From positions 124,001 to 188,000 of the forward strand of contig CBDCVG010000093.1 in NCBI GenBank assembly GCA_965222765.1: DNA of 64,000 nt. The letters are read 5' to 3'. Positions 38,183 to 47,735 of this stretch are shown in pieces. The stretch comes from Caldora sp965222765. GTDB taxonomy: Bacteria > Cyanobacteriota > Cyanobacteriia > Cyanobacteriales > Coleofasciculaceae. Numbering within the stretch: the stretch's first letter is position 1; each line of letters begins with the position of its first letter. The translations under genes were made by a program, and so were the position numbers. Below the pieces are notes generated by a model. That model saw only the letters and a program-made list of their open reading frames with translations. It made no database searches and was not told the DNA's origin.

Positions 38183-39908
38183 TCACCAAGGCTGGTAGCG
38201 CACTGAAAAGTGGAAACCATTTTCTTGCAGTGAGTCACCCTGGTTATTGACTGATATTAACGGAATACCATAGTCTAAGCGTAAATCTAAATCAGAGATA
38301 ATCCGCCAGCGTAAGCCTAGTCCTAAGCTAGCAATGGTAGCAGGATCAGGGTCAGAGTCTTGATTATTCCAAGCTGTGCCTACCTCAAAAAAAGGTGCTA
38401 GTTGCACCAGACTAGGATCTGAGGAGAGAGGAATCCGGACTTCCACTGAACCAAGAATGCCGTTATCAGCAACTAGTTGATTTTGTCGATAGCCTCTAAC
38501 TGTATCTATTCCCCCCATACTAAAACGCTCTAGGGGTAGTAGAGAATCTGGAGTCAGCTGAGCATTGATTCCCGTTACTAGGACAATTCTTGGCGATAAC
38601 TGCTCTACCCACTGAAATTGTCCTAACCAAGCAAAGAATTGTCCATCAGTACCAATATCATTGATAGTGGCATCAAAAGCATCCACCCCTATACTAAACT
38701 GAGACCGCGCCGCTAAAATCCGTTTTGGACTACGGTTGAACCAATCTTGAGCCAAGCGAATTACCGTCACGTTAGATTCGCCATTTTCTGGTCCTTCTGA
38801 GAAGGAAAAGGGAATATTATCGAGGATAAAGGTTTGGCTACGACGTAGATCTAATCCTACACTCAAAGCAAATTCAGTAGTTGGGGACTTTAATACAGGC
38901 TGACGAAAGTTGAAGGAAAAAGTCTCGGATTCGCTTCTGATATCCAAATCCTCGAAATCATCTTCGATAATGCGACTGTCACTATTGCTGTAGCCTAAAC
39001 TGAGGATGCCATCACGGGGATTTACGGGGATAGCATAGTTAAGATCGAAGGTATTGAGTCCTTCTGTAATCCCATATTCTCCATCAAAGCGATCGCCAAA
39101 ACCAAATACATTATCATTGGCAATAAATAGACTGCCTTGAATAGAACCAATACTGGGAGAACGATAATTATCTACAGCTACACCAGCGTGAAAGGCGGGT
39201 GCTTCTTGGAGTTCTACTAGTAAAATATTACGACCGGGAGTGCTACCTGTGGTCAACTCAGCATTTACCTGTTCTAGTAAAGGGTTCAGTTGTAGAAGTT
39301 GCAGTGCTTCTTCGAGGTGTTGCTGATTTAATGGTTTAGTGGTGGCAAGTTCTAGGCGACTCCGTACATATCCCTCCCGTAAACGGTTTAATCCACTCAG
39401 CTCAATTCCCTCTAGCTCAGCTTCCACTACTTGTATTTTCACTACACCGCTGTTGAGAAAAACAGGAAGTAAAAATGCGCCGGAAGTAACATACCCATTT
39501 TCAACATAGAGTTGAGTAATTTTGGAGCGTAGTTCCAAACAATTCTTCAAAGGTTACTTCACGGTTCTCATATTGCTTAGTTAATTGTGCAATCTCTTGT
39601 CGCAAAACCGTATTTCCTAGCACCTCTACTTGATTAACTAAGAAAGGTTCACTAGAGGAGGAAGTAGACTCTGGTTGCTCAGGAGTAGTAGGAGTTTCTA
39701 GGCTCGGCTCCGGTAATGGTGAAGATTGCTCAGGGAAAGGAGAAGACTGAGATGGGTTAGGGATAGTTTGCTCAACTGTGTCTGGGGTAGTAGGAGGAAG
39801 AGTTACTCCTGGTGGTGGAGTGGATTGAGCTACGGCACTGAGAGCTATGCCAGCAACGGTGGCAATGCTGGAGCCGGAAATTACCAGCCATCTCAGTTGG
39901 GGATACAT
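38183..39908 (-). pseudogene. TpsB-family outer-membrane transporter (ShlB/FhaC/HecB), one-base frameshift
   Basis: Two frames make one protein of about 570 residues. The N-terminal frame (39908-39501) has a signal peptide (VISGSSIATVAGIALSAVAQ), a Pro/Ser-rich periplasmic linker and the first POTRA strand (FLVNQVEVLGNTVL). The C-terminal frame (39550-38183) continues the POTRA region (LRSKITQLYVENGYVTSG, VKIQVVEAELEGIEL) and the 16-strand barrel with FSMGGIDTVRGYRQNQL (VRGY motif) and the terminal FHFSVRYQPW. One extra base in the CC at 39535-39536 shifts the frame; removing it gives EELFELRSKITQ. The expected partner is a TpsA exoprotein, and one begins at 62414, though 22 kb apart. A sequencing error is possible. 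Confidence 0.87.
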
Positions 39909-39972
39909 ATCTATAGAGCCTTCAATCTACTTAAATTCTCAGATAAATGTTTGAGTAGACTAACACCTTACC

Positions 39973-40169
39973 ATTTTATGCCAAGTTGATTGCCCAGGTT
40001 GGAAAAGTAAGTTGCATAATGATGCTGGGAGTATTGGACAAAAGTGCAGGCGGCTGATACTAAAAATGCTAATTGCATTTTTATGCAATTAGCATTGCAT
40101 CTTGTGCTAATTAAATTGACAGAAATATCTAATGTATTTATTGTGATTTGTTTTTATTATTTTGAATAT
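39973..40169 (+). repeat. Left copy of a ~195-bp direct repeat flanking the RTX gene
   Basis: Aligns with 41075-41270 in the same orientation. Shared blocks include CAAGTTGATTGCCCAG, ACAAAAGTGCA, TTTTATGCAATT, GCATCTTGT and TTATTATTTTGAATAT. This copy contains a perfect hairpin, AATGCTAATTGCAT with ATGCAATTAGCATT (40065-40097). It ends about 170 bases before the RTX start, so it may hold the promoter. Confidence 0.75.
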
Positions 40170-40337
40170 GGATCGAGGCACAAAAAAGCAATTGGCTTTA
40201 ACTCTCAATTCAAATGCCTACTTGGGTAATCCATTTTCTTTATCTTAAGCAACAGGTCAAACAAATTGAGAGTAATTGCGCAAGATTTAATGCATAACCA
40301 TCAAAGTCTCTCTTTTTGAAATCTAGGAGTAATTGAA

Positions 40338-40967
40338 ATGACTGACTACTATTACGGCACTTCTGGAAACGATTACTTCAATTACAATGGTTCTGATAGT
40401 CTCTATGCACTGGGTTATGGAGGCAATGATTTCATTTATGGAAATAATGGCAACGATACCATCTATGGTGGCGATGATAATGACACTCTAATGGGGTGGA
40501 ATGGAAATGATATCATCCGCGGTGAAAACGGCAACGACATCATATATGGTCAAAATGACAAAGACTTCCTCTATGGTGGTAATGGAAATGACAGTATCTA
40601 TGGGGGTACTGGCGATGATCTCCTATTCGGTAACAGCGGCAATGATGTGCTTGTTGGTGAACAGAACAATGATTGGCTCAATGGCTTTGGTGGCGGCACT
40701 GAGTATGACACATTAACAGGTGGTCAAGATGCGGATACATTTGTCATCGGTGATGCAAATGGTGCTTACTACCAAGGAAATGGCTATGCGACGATTACAG
40801 ACTTCGACTGGTATGAAGGCGATAAGTTCATGGCTTACGGTAGTGAAAGTGATTATTCACTCCAGAACCATAATAATGGTACTTTGATTCGTTACCAGAA
40901 TGATATAGTTGCCTTTGTACAAAACACTACCGATGTCGTTATTTCAGCTGATTTCATCTTTGTCTGA
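40338..40967 (+). CDS. Small RTX-repeat calcium-binding protein
   Basis: 209 residues. From about residue 8 to 115 there is an uninterrupted array of RTX nonapeptides (GGNDFIYGN, GNDTIYGGD, GNDIIYGQN, GGTGDDLLFG). Later residues form a capping region (TLTGGQDADTFVIGD, ITDFDWYEGDKF) like the C-termini of RTX exoproteins secreted by type I systems. There is no N-terminal signal peptide, as expected for type I export. No catalytic domain: the protein is almost only the repeat, so it may be a surface or matrix component. No exporter genes are adjacent. Start ATG at 40338 follows TAGGAG (40325-40330). Confidence 0.93.
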   Translation: MTDYYYGTSGNDYFNYNGSDSLYALGYGGNDFIYGNNGNDTIYGGDDNDTLMGWNGNDIIRGENGNDIIYGQNDKDFLYGGNGNDSIYGGTGDDLLFGNSGNDVLVGEQNNDWLNGFGGGTEYDTLTGGQDADTFVIGDANGAYYQGNGYATITDFDWYEGDKFMAYGSESDYSLQNHNNGTLIRYQNDIVAFVQNTTDVVISADFIFV

Positions 40968-41074
40968 ACTAAGCGATCGCTAATCTTGTTAGCAGTTGTA
41001 GTTGAAGAGTGGGCATGTCTATTAAGATGCTTGTTACCTCAAATAAAACTATGTAGACAATGCCCACAATCTAC

Positions 41075-41270
41075 TTTATGTCAAGTTGATTGCCCAGATT
41101 GAAAGAGTCAGTTAGGCCATTAGGTTGATACGACTGCACAAAAGTGCAAGCAGTTGATAATAGAAATTGAATTACACTTTTATGCAATTTTAATTGCATC
41201 TTGTATTAAGAGAATTGGCATCAAAAGCCAATGCATTTATTGCACTTTTTTTTATTATTTTGAATATATT
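41075..41270 (+). repeat. Right copy of the direct repeat flanking the RTX gene
   Basis: Second copy of the 39973-40169 sequence, about 75-80% alike by eye, about 110 bases past the RTX stop and in the same orientation. No RTX gene follows it, which suggests that a tandem gene copy was lost here. Confidence 0.7.
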
Positions 41271-41393
41271 TTGTTTGAGTAGAAACGCGCCATTGCCCGT
41301 CTCTAGGGGGTTGTCCCAATTTGCTTGTCTAGTAACCCAGCGATTAGAGTTTTGACAAATAGCATCCAAGTTGTGTAAAGAAACTTATTTAAG

Positions 41394-41557
41394 CTCATCC
41401 CACGACTAAAGTACGTGGGATGCAAGCGTTATTTGTTGTTGGTTGTTAGTTGTTTGTCAAGAAAAACTTTCTAACAAATAACTTGCCAACCAAGCGGCGG
41501 GCGGCTATCCCTCCCATCCCTAGTAGAAGGAATGGGCTTCCCGCCGCTTTCGGTGAG
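41394..41557 (-). mobile_element. Orphan IS200/IS605-type 3' end (tnpB-less scar)
   Basis: Read on the minus strand: CACCGAAAGCGGCGGGAAGC, a CCCATTCC...GGGATGGG hairpin, GGGATAGCC, CTTGGTTGGCAAGTTATTTG, a T/G-rich tail and a terminal CATCCCACG...CGTGGGATG hairpin (41396-41422). It matches 62262-62405 closely over the first ~90 bases. The 'GGGAAGCCC-hairpin-GGGAGG' layout is typical of the region after cyanobacterial tnpB genes, where omega RNA is encoded. No tnpB is adjacent. Confidence 0.6.
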
Positions 41558-41777
41558 ATGTGCTTGAGGAAGATTGGTTCGATGTTCCTGCGGGTGACAG
41601 CACAGCTGCGATAATTGTCGAAACTAACAACGCGACTACGGCAACCGCAGTAAAGAGCAACATTACCACGAAACTATAGAGTTTCTTAACGGCGAAGAAA
41701 ATTGAATGAGGAACTGACGGCAATACGCAGTCTTCCCTCAGGGTAGAGTCATTCAACAATTGGCTTTGTCTAAACAT
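41520..41777 (-). CDS. Possible small membrane protein with scar-derived C-terminus
   Basis: 85 codons with one clear membrane helix (SFVVMLLFTAVAVVALLVST) and a Ser-rich tail. The last 11 residues (HRKRREAHSFY) and the stop are encoded by the IS200/IS605-type scar, so the native 3' end is lost. No good Shine-Dalgarno precedes the ATG at 41777. It could be a truncated real gene or a chance frame. Confidence 0.35.
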   Translation of the reverse strand: MFRQSQLLNDSTLREDCVLPSVPHSIFFAVKKLYSFVVMLLFTAVAVVALLVSTIIAAVLSPAGTSNQSSSSTSHRKRREAHSFY

Positions 41778-41913
41778 TTCTTAAATAAAAATGAGAAAAA
41801 TGCAGATTAATGTGAATAAAGTTTACATTATTACCATTCACTATGCCTATAGACAGAATTTTGACAACCTTCTGTGGCAGAATTCTTTATTACACAACTA
41901 CCAATGAGTTTTT

Positions 41914-42066
41914 ATGCTTAGTCAACAAGTAGCGACAAAAGAGAATATATCCACCCGACTAACACCATCAGAGTTCCAGCAGATTAGAGAAGGGCTTTCT
42001 TGCGCCAGCCGTGAGCAATTAGCAGAGGTGATGAAAGTAGCTCTAAAGCGCTTGTATGGTACTTAG
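41914..42066 (+). CDS. Small hypothetical protein, 50 residues
   Basis: The ATG at 41914 opens a 51-codon frame (stop included): MLSQQVATKENISTRLTPSE, then FQQIREGLSCASREQLAEVM and KVALKRLYGT. It has a helix-rich, charged composition without low complexity, like small regulatory or phycobilisome-linked hypothetical proteins. No obvious ribosome site, no partner gene in line. Support is composition only. Confidence 0.4.
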   Translation: MLSQQVATKENISTRLTPSEFQQIREGLSCASREQLAEVMKVALKRLYGT

Positions 42067-42232
42067 AAGCTAATGACGCGGAGACGCGGGGATTGATGTG
42101 TAGCAAGAATTTATAAACTTGGTATAAAAATAAGCGGATATTGATAGTGCTCCGCCAAGCTTAGGGAACTGAGTCTTTTAAAGTCCCCCAAAATTGAGAT
42201 ATTCAGGAAACCAAATTTTGCCAGTCAACTAA

Positions 42233-44236
42233 CTAAGGAGATAGATTCCCAACCCATTTCAACCATTGATATAAAGAAGTAACAAAATTCAACTTGTGCA
42301 ATCGCGGTGCCTTGGTTTTGGCAATAGCATCTACTGTACGCAAAGCTACATATTGCAAGCCAAGAAAGCTATCAACTGCTGCATAGGGACCACCAAGGGT
42401 AATTATCCCAGAAGCATACATTTGACCCCGCGAACTACGCATCTCGACCAATTCAAAGTCATTACTGACACTCAGACGCCCCAAGTCATTGAGAGGCAGG
42501 TTGTAATGGGTCACCAAATCATCTAAGAGGGGGCTAGCGCTGACATCAGCTTCAAGTCCGGTAGCATCAATAATAAAGTCAGCTTCTAGACGCAGTTGTC
42601 CTTTAAATTTTTTCTCCTGGATGTAAGTAACTAACCTATTAGCTTCCCGCTCAACCCGTTCTACTTCCCCAAACTCAATGTTGTACCAACCCGAGCGGAT
42701 TCCTCCATCAACAATCCGTTTCCAATCCTTGCGATCAGCAGTTGTAGTGCCTCCCCAGTCGGCGAGTAAGCGCTGTCGCTGTTGATCATCAGCCTTTTCC
42801 ATTATCTCCCGGAGTTCTCCTCCCCAACAGCCTTTAGGCCAATTAAAAGGTTGAAACTCGTAGTGGTTTTCTACAGGTCGCTGGGCTTGACGAAATTTGT
42901 TACCTTGAGGTTTAAGCGATCGCATCAAATGCACTATCTGAATCTCTTGATTGTGCTTGCGCACTTCATAGACTCGCTGCAAAATCCTCGATGCGACAAT
43001 ACCTCGACCTCGAATTAGGATTGTACCACCATGCTTTTCTAAATACTCGTAGACATGTTCGTGGGGTTCATAGGCATTGACTACCGACTGAAAATCATGA
43101 GCTTTCTGCCGATAATCTTGCAAATCTGGGAGAAACCTAATCGCGGGATAGCCAGTTGCCAACTGGATATAGCGAGCAATGACAAAACCATGTTTACGTT
43201 GTTGTGTTTGAGTTGCCGAATAAGCTACGCAATATCTTCCATCAGCAGTTTTACGAATTGCCCGGACATTACCATAACGAAATATCTTCTCCCAGCCAAT
43301 TCGCTTAGCTTCCCGGTCAATAGCATCAAATACATTACCAGAGCGAGGGGTATAAGTCTGAATAAAAGTTGGTTCGGCAAATACCTGCCACAGATACCGC
43401 AAAGACGCCGGGATACGTCCCCGCCAAAAATCATGCCAAGCTTCTCTTAAGGCATAACTTGGCCAACCCCAGATATTATCGGGACAAGAATCAGAATTAG
43501 AGCGCAGCCTTTCGTGGGGAGGAATTTGAGAACTGAGACACAATTGCCGATAACGAGCATAGGGTTTGGAATCAATACCTAAAGCAGTAATCTGAGAGCT
43601 TTTCACACCAGAAATTCTCAAGAAATCCGTCCAGACAAAACTGCCCAATCCTCCCCCAATTGCTAAATAGTCTACTTCCTCCACTTCTAAACCGGTGGCA
43701 TAAACATCTTGCACCGCCACCTGTTCTTCCTGAAATATTCGTGGAGGAAATAGCTGTTGATTGGTTCCATTAGCTCTGGCAATGGATGTTAATGACTGTG
43801 GTGATACTTGGTTAGGATCTGGTAGCTGGGTTTGTGGACTAAAGAAAATCTGGGAATTTCTAGGGGGACGCAATTGGGTTTTGGCAACAAAGCTAACACT
43901 AATAGCATAGGGACCAATTTGTAAGGTATCACCATTAGCCAAAGCACTTTGAGGACGACGGATGCCGTTGACAAAAGTCCCATTGCGACTACTTTGATCA
44001 ACTACCATCAAACCGCTAATGTCCTGCACAATTAAGGCATGGTAGCGAGAAGCTTCCAAGCTATTGAGAACAATTCGGGAAACAGGAGACCCTTGCAGCT
44101 GGGTGGGCATGAGATTGAAATCCCGTCCCAGAGCAATAGGAACCTCTAGCAATGGTTCCCGCATGTCTCCCGTAGCTGGTTCTTCCCAAGTCAACTGAAT
44201 TCGCATCGGTGCAGAATTCATAGTTTTACCCCTCAC
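42233..44236 (-). CDS. FHA domain-containing FAD/NAD(P)-binding protein
   Basis: 667 residues. N-terminal FHA domain (about 1-115): IALGRDFNL, SRYHALI, SSRNGTFVNGIRRP. From about 180 a flavoprotein of the lysine/ornithine monooxygenase-like type: VDYLAIGGGLGSFVWTDFL (dinucleotide-binding), PPHERLRSNS, TGYPAIRFLPDL, a second Rossmann segment GTILIRGRGIVASRIL, and FIIDATGLEADVSASPLLDD near the C-terminus. It would bind a phosphothreonine partner through FHA and carry out an unknown redox reaction. It overlaps the upstream FHA-zinc ribbon gene by 11 bases, so the two form an operon. Substrate unknown; active monooxygenation is not proven by the motifs. Confidence 0.85.
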   Translation of the reverse strand: MRGKTMNSAPMRIQLTWEEPATGDMREPLLEVPIALGRDFNLMPTQLQGSPVSRIVLNSLEASRYHALIVQDISGLMVVDQSSRNGTFVNGIRRPQSALANGDTLQIGPYAISVSFVAKTQLRPPRNSQIFFSPQTQLPDPNQVSPQSLTSIARANGTNQQLFPPRIFQEEQVAVQDVYATGLEVEEVDYLAIGGGLGSFVWTDFLRISGVKSSQITALGIDSKPYARYRQLCLSSQIPPHERLRSNSDSCPDNIWGWPSYALREAWHDFWRGRIPASLRYLWQVFAEPTFIQTYTPRSGNVFDAIDREAKRIGWEKIFRYGNVRAIRKTADGRYCVAYSATQTQQRKHGFVIARYIQLATGYPAIRFLPDLQDYRQKAHDFQSVVNAYEPHEHVYEYLEKHGGTILIRGRGIVASRILQRVYEVRKHNQEIQIVHLMRSLKPQGNKFRQAQRPVENHYEFQPFNWPKGCWGGELREIMEKADDQQRQRLLADWGGTTTADRKDWKRIVDGGIRSGWYNIEFGEVERVEREANRLVTYIQEKKFKGQLRLEADFIIDATGLEADVSASPLLDDLVTHYNLPLNDLGRLSVSNDFELVEMRSSRGQMYASGIITLGGPYAAVDSFLGLQYVALRTVDAIAKTKAPRLHKLNFVTSLYQWLKWVGNLSP

Positions 44237-44753
44237 TACCGTCAGGCGTCATTAAAACACTTATGGCGGCTGTTAGGGAAGTACCACACCACTGGCATCC
44301 CAAAGCAATCCGCTCATAGGAAGAATTTCGACCACAATGAGGACACTGTAAACCATAGGATACCTGTTTAGAAGGGTTCTGTTGGTTTGGTTCACCAAGA
44401 TTAACATCACTAACTCGGAGTTTGACTTGCCCTAAATAAATAATGCTACCTTGATGCAAAGGTGGTTCTTCATAAGTAATTGCTCGCCCATCTACAAGGG
44501 GAGGGTTACTCTCACGGAGGTTGCGCAGTACAAAAGTGTGCTTGGCAGAGTCAAAAAAGATTTCAACGTGCAGCCCTGATACAGTTAGGTCACTAAAAAC
44601 CAAATCACACTGAGCTGGATCTCTACCAAGGCGCACTGTTCCTGGATGCTTACTATATTGCTGATGAAAAATTTTCTTAGTGATCTTCTGATTGTTTTGT
44701 TGCCAATCTAAAGTTAGTTCAGGCATTGTCTCGACCTTTACATATTCCCTCAA
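44226..44753 (-). CDS. FHA domain protein with C-terminal zinc ribbon
   Basis: 175 residues. FHA domain about 30-110: VRLGRDPAQCDL, VSGLHVEIF, NPPLVDGRAI (a divergent version of SxNGT). The C-terminal zinc ribbon has the CPHCG...CQWCG arrangement (about 133-155), followed by a short hydrophobic end (TAAISVLM). Start ATG 44753. The stop overlaps the start of the FHA-flavoprotein gene, so the proteins are probably made together and may interact through phosphorylation-dependent contacts. Confidence 0.85.
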   Translation of the reverse strand: MREYVKVETMPELTLDWQQNNQKITKKIFHQQYSKHPGTVRLGRDPAQCDLVFSDLTVSGLHVEIFFDSAKHTFVLRNLRESNPPLVDGRAITYEEPPLHQGSIIYLGQVKLRVSDVNLGEPNQQNPSKQVSYGLQCPHCGRNSSYERIALGCQWCGTSLTAAISVLMTPDGSEG

Positions 44754-44970
44754 AATACTTCAGCTGCTGAAAGCTTGATTCCTGAAAAAAGTTGAAAACG
44801 ATTGGATAATTGCTACTTATACATTGTTGTCTTGTCTCAGTTAGGGGCAACAGCTGTACATTGTGGTTATGGTACTCATCACTATACTTGTCTTCCGGGA
44901 GATCCTCAGGAAATTAATGGGGATCAGGAAAACGCCATCATAATCTTTGATTTGATATCGGTTACTTCAC

Positions 44971-45633
44971 TTATGTCGATCTACTTAGTTGATCTGCCAA
45001 GCGAGTTGTCTCGGGTAATCGATATTTGGGAGTACAACGCAGGACATAGTCAATCGCTGTAGGTAAGCAAATTAGGTGACCAACAGAAATGTAGATAGGC
45101 TTGACATTAGTACGCGATCTCACTACTGCTCCAATCACATCTCCCCTATCCCTTAAGGGTTTCCAACTGCCTTTTTCTAAGGCTAACTCGTCATGCTCAC
45201 CAATAAATAAGGACTTAGCAACACCAATAGTGGGAACCTCAGTGAGCAATCCCAAATGGCAACCCAAACCAAACCTACGGGGATGGGCAATCCCCTGACC
45301 ATCACATAGTATCAAATCTGGTGTTGTCTTCAGTTTCTTGAGGGCTTCAAGGATGACTGGTACTTCCCGAAATGACAGTAAACCAGGAGTATAGGGAAAG
45401 GTCGTAGAGCATACTGCGATCGCTTGCTCCTGTAGCTGCAACTCAGGGAAACTTAACACTACCACTGCCGCCCTAGAAACTTTACCATCCTCTTCAAAGC
45501 CAACATCGACACCAGCGACATAGTTTACTGCTCCCAACTTATCTGTTGTAATTACCTCTAACTGCAGTTGCTGCTGAATCGCGATCGCTTCTTCTACTGT
45601 GACAGACCATAGGTGACGTTGTTGAATTTTCAT
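44971..45633 (-). CDS. nfi: Endonuclease V (deoxyinosine 3' endonuclease)
   Basis: 220 residues, standard size. Nicks DNA one base 3' of deoxyinosine and other deaminated bases. Motifs: NYVAGVDVGF (first catalytic Asp), FPYTPGLLSFREVPVI (PYxPGxLxFRE wedge), LILCDGQGIAHPRRFGLG (second Asp and HPR), and a lysine-rich C-terminal half. Start ATG at 45633. Single gene, convergent with nothing; the 3' end lies near an 'SRST' tail that is not conserved. Confidence 0.95.
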   Translation of the reverse strand: MKIQQRHLWSVTVEEAIAIQQQLQLEVITTDKLGAVNYVAGVDVGFEEDGKVSRAAVVVLSFPELQLQEQAIAVCSTTFPYTPGLLSFREVPVILEALKKLKTTPDLILCDGQGIAHPRRFGLGCHLGLLTEVPTIGVAKSLFIGEHDELALEKGSWKPLRDRGDVIGAVVRSRTNVKPIYISVGHLICLPTAIDYVLRCTPKYRLPETTRLADQLSRST

Positions 45634-45653
45634 GCTTTGAGAGAGTGGAGAAT

Positions 45654-45758
45654 TGCTAATTGCTAATTGCTAATCGGGAATCGGGAATCGGGAATTTCTC
45701 CCTTGTCTCCCTATCTCCCCCAGTTCCCCATCTCCCAGCTCCCTTGCCTTCAAGGCGA
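45654..45758. repeat. Short tandem repeats between fabI and nfi
   Basis: AATTGCT units (45652-45673) then four CGGGAAT-type heptamers (45674-45696), then a pyrimidine-rich 'ctccctatctccc' tract. Such heptamer arrays (STRRs) are typical of filamentous cyanobacteria. Confidence 0.65.
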
Positions 45759-46550
45759 TTAATTTTGAAATCCCTTACATCCCATTATTTCGTAACCAGC
45801 ATCTACATACAAAACCTGACCAGTGATCCCGCTTGCCAAATCACTACATAAAAAAGCAGCTGTATTGCCTACTTCTAGTTGGGTAACAGTACGCCGTAGT
45901 GGTGCTACTTCTTCTACATGATGAATCATATCCAGGATGCTCCCAACTGCTGATGAAGCCAACGTGCGAATTGGTCCTGCAGAAATAGCATTTACCCGAA
46001 TATTCTGAGGACCAAGTTCGGCAGCTAGGTAACGGACACTCATTTCCAGTCCTGCTTTAGCAATTCCCATAAGATTATAGCTGGGCATTACCTTGACCCC
46101 TCCCAAGTAACTGAGAGTAACAATACTGCCACCTTCGTTCATCAGAGGTTTTGCTGCACTCACCAATTTCGTCAGGGAATAGGTACTAATTTCGAGTGCT
46201 AGAGAAAAACCCTGGCGAGAGGTTTGACTGAAATCTCCCGATAAATCGTTCTTATTGGCAAAAGCAAGGCAATGAATCAAAATGTCAAGTTTGCCCCACT
46301 GTTGCTCAATTGCCTCAAAAACTGCTGCAATTTGGGTATCATCTTGAACATTACAGGGCAAAAATAGACTAGGCTGGAGTGGTTCTACCAGTTCTTTAAC
46401 TTTTTTCTCGTAGCGACCTTTTTCATCAGGCAGAAACGTGACGCCCAAATTTGCACCAGCCTTTTTCAGCTGCTGGGCAATACCCCAGGCAATAGACCGG
46501 TTGTTAGCAATGCCAGTGACAAGAGCATTTTTTCCAGTTAAAGTCAACAT
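45759..46550 (-). CDS. fabI: Enoyl-[acyl-carrier-protein] reductase (NADH)
   Basis: 263 residues from the ATG at 46550 (MLTLTGKNALVTGIANNRSI). A longer frame to 46619 exists, but the conserved N-terminus and a TTAGGAT site upstream favour this start. Last reductive step of fatty-acid elongation. Seen: the NAD-binding GIANNRSIAWGIA, and the catalytic Tyr-x6-Lys in PSYNLMGIAKAG. SAGPIRTLASSAV is the substrate loop. Divergent from ntcA; no fatty-acid operon partners. Confidence 0.96.
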   Translation of the reverse strand: MLTLTGKNALVTGIANNRSIAWGIAQQLKKAGANLGVTFLPDEKGRYEKKVKELVEPLQPSLFLPCNVQDDTQIAAVFEAIEQQWGKLDILIHCLAFANKNDLSGDFSQTSRQGFSLALEISTYSLTKLVSAAKPLMNEGGSIVTLSYLGGVKVMPSYNLMGIAKAGLEMSVRYLAAELGPQNIRVNAISAGPIRTLASSAVGSILDMIHHVEEVAPLRRTVTQLEVGNTAAFLCSDLASGITGQVLYVDAGYEIMGCKGFQN

Positions 46551-46915
46551 GTAATTATATCCTAAGGGGGGTTGTCTTTTTACTGAAGGGGTGTTAAAAC
46601 TACTGAATTGTGATCCCAACAGCTCAAAAGTTAGTTTAACTCGCGATTAGCCCCACAAATTATCTAATAATTGGTACAAGAATCTATCTACAATACGATT
46701 AAGTATTTATTACATCAGTTAGATGCAGAAAACAACTCAACCCAAGAATGAGGTTTTCAGGATTTGAGCCACAAAGGTAGAATGATGTTTTGTATGTTAA
46801 GTCGCACTAATGTATTAAGGAATACAGTCAAGAGTTTTTGAAAATCGGTTCGTAAGCTTAAAACTTCACCGATAATTAACTCGTACGAAAGTCGGCTAAT
46901 TGTTGACCTAGAGCA
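46551..46915. promoter_or_regulatory. Divergent fabI/ntcA intergenic region
   Basis: 365 bases, AT-rich. I looked for the autoregulatory GTA-N8-TAC site expected before ntcA; GTAcaagaatctatcTAC (46674-46691) has the half-sites but a 12-base spacer, so it is not a canonical site. No other RNA or ORF seen. Confidence 0.4.
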
Positions 46916-47593
46916 ATGGATAGCGTTGTGACGCAATATAGACCACTAGAATCTGTGTTCCGTCAGATGAGCGGTGGAGCCTTTCCACCGGTCGTCGAAA
47001 CCTTTGAGCGGGGCAAGACAATTTTTTTCCCAGGAGACCCTGCAGAACGGGTCTACTTCTTGCTTAAAGGTGCCGTAAAGCTCTCTAGAGTTTACGAGGC
47101 AGGGGAAGAAATTACTGTAGCACTGTTACGAGAGAACAGTGTTTTTGGTGTACTATCTCTAATTACCGGTCATCGCTCTGACCGTTTTTACCATGCGGTT
47201 GCTTTTACACCTGTTGAGTTACTCTCTGCTCCCATTGATCAGGTAGAAAAAGCTCTTAAGGATAATCCAGAGCTATCGATGTTGATGCTCCGGGGGTTAT
47301 CTTCTCGGATTTTGCAGACAGAAATGATGATTGAAACCCTAGCTCATAGAGATATGGGTTCTCGGTTGGTAAGTTTTTTGTTGATTCTCTGCCGTGACTT
47401 TGGTGTGCCTACATCTGACGGGATTACGATTGATTTGAAGCTTTCTCATCAAGCGATCGCGGAGGCTATTGGCTCAACCCGTGTCACAGTTACTCGTTTA
47501 CTAGGGGACTTACGTACCGAAAACATGATCGATATTCACAAGAAAAAAATTACCGTTCACAATCCGGTGGTTTTGAGTCAGCAGTTTACCTGA
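46916..47593 (+). CDS. ntcA: Global nitrogen regulator NtcA
   Basis: 225 residues, CRP/FNR superfamily. The N-terminal effector domain (PVVETFERGKTIFFPGDPAE, VYFLLKGAVKLSR) binds 2-oxoglutarate in this family. The C-terminal HTH reads LSHQAIAEAIGSTRVTVTRL, the strongly conserved NtcA recognition region, with LGDLRTENMI after it. It activates genes of nitrogen assimilation under low nitrogen. Start ATG at 46916 matches the family N-terminus. The next genes (DUF3084, YqgF) follow in the same direction but after 140 bases. Confidence 0.97.
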   Translation: MDSVVTQYRPLESVFRQMSGGAFPPVVETFERGKTIFFPGDPAERVYFLLKGAVKLSRVYEAGEEITVALLRENSVFGVLSLITGHRSDRFYHAVAFTPVELLSAPIDQVEKALKDNPELSMLMLRGLSSRILQTEMMIETLAHRDMGSRLVSFLLILCRDFGVPTSDGITIDLKLSHQAIAEAIGSTRVTVTRLLGDLRTENMIDIHKKKITVHNPVVLSQQFT

Positions 47594-47735
47594 ACATTCA
47601 TTGGTTATTGGTTGAGAAACTGATGACCAATGAAAAATTGACATCTTTCTATCGCTCAATCAAAAATTACAAGAACTTGATCTAACTCCCCACAACCATG
47701 AGGTAGGCTGTATCTGGACAGACTGAACGCATTTA

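Noticed and set aside
46674..46691. NtcA autoregulatory site before ntcA
   Set aside because: GTA and TAC half-sites are 12 bases apart instead of 8.
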